Positions 57,868 to 64,000 of a DNA stretch of 64,000 nucleotides are shown one piece after another. This DNA comes from Lysobacter sp. Root916 (GTDB taxonomy: Bacteria; Pseudomonadota; Gammaproteobacteria; Xanthomonadales; Xanthomonadaceae). The stretch lies in the NCBI RefSeq assembly GCF_001429785.1, contig NZ_LMJF01000015.1, positions 258,550 through 322,549 on the forward strand, given 5' to 3'. Each line of letters starts with the position of its first letter. The stretch's first letter is position 1. The position numbers and the translations under genes are program-made. The notes under the pieces were generated by a model. It saw nothing but the letters and a program-made list of their open reading frames with translations. It was not told where the DNA came from and did not search any database.

Positions 57868-58717
57868 GGGCCTGGCGCGCGGCGGCGGGCGCGTGCTCGC
57901 GCAGGACCGCGCGCACGGTGTCGAGCTCGCTCACGAGTTCGGCATAGGGCGGGAAATTGAAATCGCGCTCCAGCAGGGTCGGGCGCGCGCCGAAGCGGCG
58001 GTAGGCCTCGCCCAGCAGCGACCACACCGCGTCCTTGACCGGCGCGCCGTGGGTGTCGATTTTGAGATCGTCGGCCTCGTCGTAGTGGCCGGCGACATGG
58101 ATATAGGCGATGCGTTCGCCCGGCAGCGCGGCCAGGAACGCGCTCGCGTCGTAGCGGTGGTTGATCGAGTTGACGTAGACGTTGTTGACGTCGAGCAGCA
58201 GCTCGCAGTCGGCCTCGGCCAGCACCGCGTTGGTGAAATCGATTTCGCTCATCTCCTGGTGCGGAGTGGCGTAGGTCGAAGTGTTCTCGACCGCGATGCG
58301 GCGGCCGACGATGTCCTGGGTCTGACGGATGCGCGCGGCCACGTGATGCACCGCTTCCTCGGTGAACGGGATCGGCAGCAGGTCGTAGAGATGGCCGTCG
58401 TCGCTGCAGTAGCTCAAGTGTTCGCTGTACAGGCGGACCTGGTGCTGGTCCAGAAAGCGCCGGACCCGGGTCAGGAAGGTCTCGTCCAAGGGTTCGGTGC
58501 CGCCCAGCGACAGCGACAGGCCGTGGCAGACCAGCGGGTGGCGCGCGGCGAGTTCGCCCAGGGCGTCGCCGTAGCGCCCGCCGACGCCGATCCAGTTCTC
58601 GGGCGCGAGCTCGAGGAAATCGAAATCGGTGGCCGCGGCCGATCGCAGCGGGCCCAGCAGGGCCCGCCGCAAACCGAGGCCGACGGCGTCCGCGTTCAGC
58701 GGACGCACGCCGTCCAT
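57860..58717 (-). CDS. hvfB: MNIO (DUF692) enzyme HvfB
   Basis: Multinuclear non-heme iron oxidase, 285 residues with a TIM-barrel fold. Metal and substrate motifs include [11 protein letters not shown] (about 35-45), HGLSLSLGG (about 65-73), EHLSYCSDD (about 99-107), VENTSTY (about 145-151) and [12 protein letters not shown] (about 175-186). Members modify Cys in EGKCG motifs to thiooxazole-type copper ligands; the precursor is directly upstream. ATG 58717; 10 bases from the hvfA stop. Confidence 0.94.
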   Translation of the reverse strand: MDGVRPLNADAVGLGLRRALLGPLRSAAATDFDFLELAPENWIGVGGRYGDALGELAARHPLVCHGLSLSLGGTEPLDETFLTRVRRFLDQHQVRLYSEHLSYCSDDGHLYDLLPIPFTEEAVHHVAARIRQTQDIVGRRIAVENTSTYATPHQEMSEIDFTNAVLAEADCELLLDVNNVYVNSINHRYDASAFLAALPGERIAYIHVAGHYDEADDLKIDTHGAPVKDAVWSLLGEAYRRFGARPTLLERDFNFPPYAELVSELDTVRAVLREHAPAAARQAHG

Positions 58718-58727
58718 GCTGCGTGGC

Positions 58728-59177
58728 TCAGACCGAGCCACCGCACTTGCCTTCGCCGCACTTGCCTTCGGCGGCCTTCTTCTTGTCCTTGTCGGCGCCG
58801 CACTTGCCTTCGCCGCACTTGCCCTCGGCGGCCTTCTTCTTGTCTTTGTCGGCGCCGCACTTGCCTTCACCGCACTTGCCTTCGGCGGCCTTCTTGTCCT
58901 TGTCGGCGCCGCAGCTGCCTTCGGCGTGCTTCTTGTCCTTGTCGGCGCCACAGCTGCCTTCGGCATGCTTCTTATCGGCGCCGCACTTGCCTTCCGCGGC
59001 CTTGGCGTCGGTGGCCTTGGCATCGGCGGCCTTCTCGGCCGTCTGCGCCTGCTGGGCGCCGAGCAGGTAACCCTGCGAGAGGTCGCTCATGGCGAAGGCG
59101 GACGCGGACAGGCTGAGGCCGCCGACCAGGGCGGCACCTAGCGCGAGGGCGACGGGTTTCTTGATCTGCTTGGACAT
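58728..59177 (-). CDS. hvfA: Bufferin-type RiPP precursor HvfA with nine EG(K/S)CG motifs
   Basis: 149 residues. A signal peptide ([21 protein letters not shown], about 8-28) is followed by a spacer ([19 protein letters not shown]) and a tandem Cys repeat from about residue 60: seven EGKCG and two EGSCG separated by ADKDKK/KKAA. This fits DUF2282 bufferins, periplasmic copper-buffering peptides whose Cys are modified by HvfB. GGAG lies 9 bases before ATG 59177 (MSKQIKK); the frame to 59315 is not needed. Confidence 0.93.
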   Translation of the reverse strand: MSKQIKKPVALALGAALVGGLSLSASAFAMSDLSQGYLLGAQQAQTAEKAADAKATDAKAAEGKCGADKKHAEGSCGADKDKKHAEGSCGADKDKKAAEGKCGEGKCGADKDKKKAAEGKCGEGKCGADKDKKKAAEGKCGEGKCGGSV

Positions 59178-59283
59178 GCGCTTGCTCTCCATTACGTTGG
59201 CGATGATGACGGGGCAGGCCCGCCGGTTAAAAACTCGGGGCGGAAGCCGGCGCAGTGTGCCCGGTTCCGCGTGTGAAAACTGT

Positions 59284-59799
59284 TCATGGATCCAGATATT
59301 CTCGCGCCAGCGCACGCGCGCGGTGCAGGCGCGCCTTGACCGCTTCGCGGGTGAGCGACAGGCGCGCGGCCATTTCGGCGATGCTCAGGCCTTCCAGATC
59401 GCGCAGCAGCACGACCTGGCGGTAGTGAGCGGGCAGCGACTCCAGCGCGGCGGCGACGTCGTGGCGCCACTCGCAGGGGTCGGGCAACACCACCGGCATT
59501 ATGTTCTCGGTGATCGCGTCGCCGGTCAGCAGGCGCATGCCGCGCTTGAGCCGGTTGCATTCGCGCTTGACGATGCGGAAGGTCCAGGAGACGAAGCACT
59601 CCAGCGAGCGCAGGTCGCGCAGCTTGCGCGAGACCGTGATCAGGGTTTCCTGGACGGCGTCCTCGACGTCGTTGATGACGCAGTGGAATTCGGCGTAGCG
59701 ACGCAGGTCCTGGCGCGAACGCACCAGCACGCGCTCGAGCGCGTCGCGGTCGCCCGAACGGGCCGCTGCCAAATCGCCATGGACCATCGAAACGCTCAT
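59284..59799 (-). CDS. ECF sigma factor of the bufferin operon
   Basis: 171 residues. Region 2 is [21 protein letters not shown] (starting about residue 39), region 4 is [40 protein letters not shown] (about 121-160). It is 106 bases upstream of hvfA on the same strand, and sigma genes commonly lead copper-induced bufferin operons. No anti-sigma gene is present, although one often accompanies such sigma factors. ATG 59799 preferred over 59856, which has no ribosome-binding site. Confidence 0.9.
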   Translation of the reverse strand: MSVSMVHGDLAAARSGDRDALERVLVRSRQDLRRYAEFHCVINDVEDAVQETLITVSRKLRDLRSLECFVSWTFRIVKRECNRLKRGMRLLTGDAITENIMPVVLPDPCEWRHDVAAALESLPAHYRQVVLLRDLEGLSIAEMAARLSLTREAVKARLHRARALAREYLDP

Positions 59800-60044
59800 G
59801 CCCTTCGTATCCCTCCGAATCCTTGCTACCAGACCGTAGCGGGGCGCTACGGACATGTACCAAGAGTTAGGGGTTACGGCAAACGGTTCGCGGCGGAGGC
59901 GGTCTTGCCGGATATGTTGGGTTTGCGTTCAGTTAGCGAACGCTGAAAACGTTTGCAGATTTGCTGCGCTGCAGCGTACCGCTGCGGCGCCCGGTGCGGG
60001 CGCCGCGACCCGGCCCACGCGGTCGCGCGGCCGGGCAGGGGCGC

Positions 60045-60755
60045 TCAGAGCGCGCCCGTGGTGTTGGTGTCGTCGCGCTTCTCGCGCGGCGGCAGCAACT
60101 CCTCGCCCTTGACCAGGAACCAGACGTTCTCGGCGATGTTGGTGGCGTGGTCGCCGATGCGCTCGATGTTCTTGGCCATGAACAGCAGGTGCGTGCAGGG
60201 GGTGATGCTGCGCGCGTCCTCCATCATGTAGGTCAGCAGCTCGCGGAACAGGCCGGTGTAGGCGGTGTCGATCTCGGCGTCGCGCGCGCGCACGCGCTGG
60301 GCCAGCTCGACGTCGTTCTCGCGGTAGGCGGACAGCACGTCGCGCAGCTGCTTGACCGCCAGCGTGCCCAGCGCATGCAGGCCGGCGATGTGCGGCAGCG
60401 GCGGCGACAGGTTCAGCGCGGTGGAGCGCTTGGCGACGTTGGCGGCGTAATCGCCGACGCGTTCGATGTCGGAGGCGATGCGGATCGCGGCCAGGATCTC
60501 GCGCAGATCGCGCGCCATCGGCCCGCGCAGCGCCAGCTTCATCACGTCGTGGCTGATTTCCTGCTCCAGCGCGTCGATCGCCTCGTCGTTGGCGATGATG
60601 CGCTCGGCGGCCTTGTCGTCGCGGCGTTCGACCACGTCGAGCGCGGCTTCGAGCTGGGACGCGGCCATCTCGCCCATGCGCAGGGTTTCGTCGAGCAGGC
60701 GGCGCTGCTCGTCGTCGTAGCTCTTGACGATGTGATCGTGCATGTGGGTGCTCAT
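60045..60755 (-). CDS. phoU: Phosphate signalling regulator PhoU
   Basis: Negative regulator linking the Pst transporter to the PhoR/PhoB system. It is 236 residues, two PhoU three-helix repeats, each with the metal-binding E/DxxxD pattern: ASDIERVGDYAANVA (about 89-103) and AKNIERIGDHATNIAENV (about 194-211). Last gene of the pst operon. The ATG was placed at 60755 (MSTHMHDHI); the upstream frame runs into the repeat at 60774-60902. Confidence 0.96.
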   Translation of the reverse strand: MSTHMHDHIVKSYDDEQRRLLDETLRMGEMAASQLEAALDVVERRDDKAAERIIANDEAIDALEQEISHDVMKLALRGPMARDLREILAAIRIASDIERVGDYAANVAKRSTALNLSPPLPHIAGLHALGTLAVKQLRDVLSAYRENDVELAQRVRARDAEIDTAYTGLFRELLTYMMEDARSITPCTHLLFMAKNIERIGDHATNIAENVWFLVKGEELLPPREKRDDTNTTGAL

Positions 60756-60773
60756 ATAAGTGTCCTGTGTGCG

Positions 60774-60902
60774 CTTCCCTTCTCCCGCGGGCGGGAGTAG
60801 GTGCCCGAAGGGCGGATGAGGGCCTCCTGGCCCGATTAACGATGCGACCTGCGTCCTGCGTGCCCTCACCCCAACCCCTCTCCCGCGAGCGGGAGAGGGG
60901 CT
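60774..60902. repeat. Inverted pair of CCCTCACCCC-type intergenic repeats between pstB and phoU
   Basis: The left unit (60774-60822, ending GCGGATGAGGG) and right unit (60863-60902, CCCTCACCCCAACCCCTCTC) face each other, each with an internal CTCCCGCxxGCGGGAG hairpin. Such pairs are common between genes of many proteobacteria. It fills the 157-base gap and could fold into a large hairpin that lowers phoU relative to pstB. Confidence 0.75.
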
Positions 60903-60912
60903 CAAAGCGGTA

Positions 60913-61770
60913 TCAGCCGAAACGTCCCGTGATGTAGTCCTCGGTCTGCTGCTTGCTCGGCTTGGAGAAGATGGTTTCGGTGGGGCCGTGCTCGATCAGG
61001 TCGCCCAGGTACATGAAGGCGGTGAAGTCCGATACGCGCGCGGCCTGCTGCATGTTGTGGGTCACGATCGCGATCGTGTATTCCTTCTTGAGCTCCTCGA
61101 CCAACTGCTCGATGCGGCTGGTGGAGATCGGGTCCAGCGCCGAGGTCGGTTCGTCCAGCAGCAGCACGTCCGGGCGCAGCGCGACCGCGCGCGCGATGCA
61201 CAGGCGCTGCTGCTGGCCGCCGGACAGGCCCAGCGCGCTCTGGCCCAGCTTGTCCTTGACCTCGTCCCACAGCGCGCCCTGGCGCAGGGCGTGCTCGACG
61301 CGGTCGTTCATCTCCGACTTCGACAGCTTCTCGTGGTGGCGGATGCCGTAGGCGACGTTCTCGAAGATGGTCATCGGGAACGGCACCGGCTTCTGGAACA
61401 CCATGCCGACCTTGCTGCGCAGGCGGTTCATCGGGTACTTGGGGTCGAGGATGTTGTCGCCGTCCAGCAACACTTCGCCGCGCGCTTCCAGTTTCGGATA
61501 CAGCGCGTAGATGCGGTTGAAGATGCGCAGCAGCGTCGACTTGCCGCAACCGGAGGGGCCGATCAGCGCGGTGACCTGCTTCTCGGGGATCTCCAGGTTG
61601 ATGCTCTTGAGCGCATGGAACTTGTCGTAGTAGAAATCCAGCCCGCGCGCGGCGAGCTTGACCGGCGCCGGGGCGGCGGCAGTGCTCTCCCGCTCGGGCG
61701 TGGCGAGATTGAGGCGGGCGTCGTTCATGGCCGGAGTCCGGTCTAGGTTGCGAAGGGTGAGGTCAGTCAT
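60913..61770 (-). CDS. pstB: Phosphate ABC transporter ATP-binding protein PstB
   Basis: ATPase of the high-affinity phosphate importer. It is 285 residues. Walker [14 protein letters not shown] (about 70-82), signature [14 protein letters not shown] (about 180-193), Walker [14 protein letters not shown] (about 200-212). [17 protein letters not shown] is a PstB-specific stretch. It starts at 61770, sharing 8 bases with pstA (ATGACTGA); an internal ATG at 61728 gives a shorter alternative. Confidence 0.97.
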   Translation of the reverse strand: MTDLTLRNLDRTPAMNDARLNLATPERESTAAAPAPVKLAARGLDFYYDKFHALKSINLEIPEKQVTALIGPSGCGKSTLLRIFNRIYALYPKLEARGEVLLDGDNILDPKYPMNRLRSKVGMVFQKPVPFPMTIFENVAYGIRHHEKLSKSEMNDRVEHALRQGALWDEVKDKLGQSALGLSGGQQQRLCIARAVALRPDVLLLDEPTSALDPISTSRIEQLVEELKKEYTIAIVTHNMQQAARVSDFTAFMYLGDLIEHGPTETIFSKPSKQQTEDYITGRFG

Positions 61771-62641
61771 TGGAGATTCGCTTGCGCAGGATCACGGTCC
61801 GCGCGAACAGGCTGACGAAGAGGACGAAGCAGGTCAGGACCAGGGCGCCGGCCCAGGCGATGGTGTTCCAGTTCGCGTCCGGGTTGTTGGCGAAGTTGTT
61901 CATCGTGACCGGCACACTGGCCATCTCGCGGAAGATGTCCATGCTCCAGTACTGATTGCTCAGCGCGGTGAACAGCAGCGGCGCGGTTTCGCCGGAGATG
62001 CGCGCCAGCGCCAGCAGGATGCCGGTGACGATGCCGGCCGAGGCGCTGCGATACAGCACCTGCACGATCACCTTCCACTGCGGCACGCCCAGCGACAGCG
62101 CGGCCTCGCGCATCTGGCTGGGCACCAGCCGCAGCATCTCGTCGGTGGTGCGCACCACCACCGGCAGCACGATGAAGGCCAGGGCCAGGGCGCCGGCCAC
62201 GGCCGAGAACTGGCCCATCTGCGCCACCACCAGCGAGTAGATGAACAAGCCCAGCACGATCGACGGCGCCGACAGCAGGATGTCGTTGACGAAGCGCACC
62301 ACGGTGCCGAACTTGCGCGCGTTGCCGTACTCGGCCAGCCAGGTGCCGGCGGCGATGCCGAGCGGGGTGCCGATCAGGATCGCGATCGTGCACATCACCG
62401 CGCTGCCGAAGAAGGCGTTGAGCAGGCCGCCTTCCTGCTGCGGCGGCGGCGTCATCTGGGTGAACAGCGCCCAGTTGATGCCGCCTATGCCCTTGGCGAC
62501 CAGGGTCCACAGGATCCAGCCCAGGAAGAACAGGCCGAACGCGGCGGCGGCGCAGGCGGCCACGATAGCGACCGCGTTGCCGATGCGACGACGGCGGTAG
62601 AGCGCGTCGGCGGCGCGCATCTGCGGGGTGACGGCGGCCAT
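61763..62641 (-). CDS. pstA: Phosphate ABC transporter permease PstA
   Basis: 292 residues with six membrane helices. [24 protein letters not shown] (about 190-213) is the EAA loop that contacts Pst[15 protein letters not shown] (about 238-251) is typical of PstA. Its ATG overlaps the pstC stop (ATGA). Encoded between pstC and pstB. Confidence 0.96.
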   Translation of the reverse strand: MAAVTPQMRAADALYRRRRIGNAVAIVAACAAAAFGLFFLGWILWTLVAKGIGGINWALFTQMTPPPQQEGGLLNAFFGSAVMCTIAILIGTPLGIAAGTWLAEYGNARKFGTVVRFVNDILLSAPSIVLGLFIYSLVVAQMGQFSAVAGALALAFIVLPVVVRTTDEMLRLVPSQMREAALSLGVPQWKVIVQVLYRSASAGIVTGILLALARISGETAPLLFTALSNQYWSMDIFREMASVPVTMNNFANNPDANWNTIAWAGALVLTCFVLFVSLFARTVILRKRISND

Positions 62642-63606
62642 CAGTTGCCCTCCTTGCGCGAGAGTTGCATCAGCATTAGCCGGGCCACGGCCAGTACCGC
62701 GAAGGTGACGATGAACAGCACGAAGCCCAGCAGCAGCAGCGCCGAGCGGTAGGTTTCGGTGGCTTCGCCGAAGTCGTTGGCGATGACCGCGGCGATGGTG
62801 GTGCCCGGTTCGAGCAGCGACACCGAGAAGTTGACGCTGTTGCCGATCACGTAGGCCACCGCCATGGTCTCGCCCAGGGCGCGGCCGAGGCCGAGGAAGA
62901 CGCCGCCGATCACCGCCGAACGGGTGTAGGGCAGGACGATGTCCCAGCTGACTTCCCACTTGGTCGAGCCCAGCGCGTAGGCCGATTCCTTGAGCCGGGT
63001 CGGCACGGTCAGGAACACTTCGCGCATCACCGAGGAGATGAAGGGGATCACCATGATCGCCAGCACGATGCCGGCGGTGAGCATGCCGATGCCCAGCGGC
63101 GGGCCCTGGAACAGCGGGCCGATCACCGGCCAGGTGCCGAGGTTGTCGTTGAGCCACGGGGTCACGTATTCGGTCATCACCGGGACCAGCACGAACAGGC
63201 CCCACATGCCGTAGATGATCGAGGGGATGCCGGCCAGCAGTTCGATCGCCGTGCCGATCGGGCCGCGCGCCCAGCGCGGCGCGACCTCGGTCAGGAAGAA
63301 GGCGATGCCGAAGCTGACCGGCACCGCGATCAGCATCGCGATCAGCGCGGTGACGATGGTGCCGTAGATCGGAACCAGCGCGCCGTATTGGTCCTCCACC
63401 GGGTTCCACTCGGCGGTGATGAAGAAGTCGATGCCTTCCTTGGCCAGCACGGCGCGGCCGCCCCAGAGCATCGACAGCGCCGCGCCGGCGAGCGCGATCA
63501 GGACGAAGACCACGGTCGCGGTGAGGACGTAACGGAACAGACGATCGTTGCGCGCGTCGGCGTGGTCGCGCGCTAGCGGTACTGCGGGGAGGGTGGTCGC
63601 GTTCAT
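62641..63606 (-). CDS. pstC: Phosphate ABC transporter permease PstC
   Basis: 321 residues, six helices. AGIPSIIYGMWGL (about 124-136), TRLKESAYALGSTKWEV (about 207-223, EAA loop) and RALGETMAVAYVIGN (about 243-257) are PstC hallmarks. First permease gene after pstS; a hairpin lies in the 176-base gap between them. Confidence 0.97.
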   Translation of the reverse strand: MNATTLPAVPLARDHADARNDRLFRYVLTATVVFVLIALAGAALSMLWGGRAVLAKEGIDFFITAEWNPVEDQYGALVPIYGTIVTALIAMLIAVPVSFGIAFFLTEVAPRWARGPIGTAIELLAGIPSIIYGMWGLFVLVPVMTEYVTPWLNDNLGTWPVIGPLFQGPPLGIGMLTAGIVLAIMVIPFISSVMREVFLTVPTRLKESAYALGSTKWEVSWDIVLPYTRSAVIGGVFLGLGRALGETMAVAYVIGNSVNFSVSLLEPGTTIAAVIANDFGEATETYRSALLLLGFVLFIVTFAVLAVARLMLMQLSRKEGN

Positions 63607-63693
63607 TGCGATCGAGGGTCCGTGGGGCGCGTGGGGTGGTGGGGCTTGGAGCGGTGTGCGGTTCGGTACGACGCGCTTAAGTCACTGGATGTT

Positions 63694-63720
63694 CGGCTCC
63701 GCCGAAGTGAGGCGGAGCCG
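63694..63720 (-). terminator. Hairpin between pstS and pstC
   Basis: Perfect 10-bp stem CGGCTCCGCC/GGCGGAGCCG with a 7-base loop and no T-tract. In a pst operon such hairpins often protect the pstS message or limit read-through so that the binding protein is made in excess. Confidence 0.6.
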
Positions 63721-63782
63721 GCTTTCGCGGGGAGGACGTTCCGGCAAGGCCGCGCCCGCAACCGCGGGCGCGGGCCGCGACC

Positions 63783-64000
63783 TCACTTGAACTCCGCCGC
63801 CCAATAGGCCTCTACCTGCTTCACCAGCTCCGGCGGCAGCGGCACGTAGTCCAGCGCGCTGGCCTGGGCCTGGCCGTTCTCGAACGCCCACTTGAAGAAG
63901 GCGCGGGTGTCGGCGCTGCGCTTGGCGTCCTTGGGCTGCTTGTACATCAGGATGAAATTGGTCGCGGTGATCGGCCAGGCGTCGGCGCCGCTGGCGTTGG
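63783..64000 (-). CDS. pstS: Phosphate-binding protein PstS, C-terminal part (cut by window edge)
   Basis: Periplasmic phosphate receptor of the Pst importer. Only the last 72 residues are inside the window. WPITATNFILMYKQP, then TRAFFKWAFENGQAQASALDYVPLPPELV match the conserved PstS end (ITxxTFILM, FFxWAxxNG, LxYVPLP). The frame runs off the right edge, so signal peptide and start are not seen. Confidence 0.95.
   Translation of the reverse strand, partial: NASGADAWPITATNFILMYKQPKDAKRSADTRAFFKWAFENGQAQASALDYVPLPPELVKQVEAYWAAEFK

Noticed and set aside
58740-59000. Short direct repeats that could suggest a CRISPR or satellite array
   Set aside because: They are the in-frame codons of the HvfA Cys repeat; spacers are not unique and there are no cas genes.
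58723-59070. Plus-strand frame with repeated LPS/FLS units opposite hvfA
   Set aside because: It is the complement of the EGKCG tandem repeat; the minus strand has a signal peptide, ribosome-binding site and operon context.

Overview
The window is a high-GC, gene-dense stretch of bacterial chromosome. It looks like a member of the Xanthomonadaceae, most likely Lysobacter or a close relative. This is inferred from the order of the dnaE-rnhB-lpxB-lpxA-fabZ-lpxD-bamA-rseP-dxr-cdsA-uppS-frr-pyrH block, from an effector carrying an XVIPCD-type (Xanthomonadales type IV secretion) C-terminus, and from Xanthomonadaceae-style intergenic repeats. No 16S or other species marker is present, so the genus is an inference.

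Layout. (1) 1-16051, minus strand: an envelope, lipid A and translation super-operon, from pyrH and frr through uppS, cdsA, dxr, rseP, bamA, lpxD, fabZ, lpxA, lpxB and rnhB to the start of dnaE. A cation-diffusion transporter is inserted between pyrH and frr, and a small DUF1232-like gene lies between rnhB and dnaE. (2) 16179-24505, plus strand: an ECF sigma/FecR/TonB-receptor cell-surface signalling unit, followed by a subtilisin-type autotransporter. (3) 24709-28222: an AIM24-family gene, a methyltransferase, and tsf/rpsB with a good rpsB promoter. (4) 28579-36518: an exported metallo-beta-lactamase-fold hydrolase, then map-glnD-dapD, two paralogous small membrane proteins, a YffB-type ArsC-like protein and dapE. 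(5) 36691-41147: a penicillin-acylase-family protein and asnB. asnB is preceded by an asparagine-rich leader peptide and an intrinsic terminator, which together look like a transcription attenuator. (6) 41235-43729: two paralogous secreted proteins flanking a Tat-signal threonine-aldolase-like enzyme. (7) 44040-47328: tpm, parC and tRNA-Leu(CAG). (8) 48053-50235: a probable lipoprotein immunity gene and a type IV secretion toxin (X-Tfi/X-Tfe pair). (9) 50310-56275: rnr, rlmB, a guanidine-II riboswitch with sugE/gdx, a sigma-factor remnant, an unknown gene and rnt. (10) 56369-59799: an ECF sigma factor with a bufferin-type copper RiPP operon (hvfA precursor, hvfB MNIO enzyme, hvfC partner, DoxX). 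(11) 60045-64000: phoU-pstB-pstA-pstC-pstS, with pstS cut by the window edge.

The best leads are the asnB attenuator with six Asn codons in seven, the toxin/immunity pair without its secretion machinery nearby, the nine-cysteine bufferin precursor, the two-hairpin guanidine riboswitch, and the exported PLP enzyme bracketed by duplicated secreted proteins. Four copies of one GC-rich palindromic intergenic repeat, a REP-like inverted pair and a further repeat pair are scattered between genes. All coordinates and motifs were read by eye; no database search or folding program was run.
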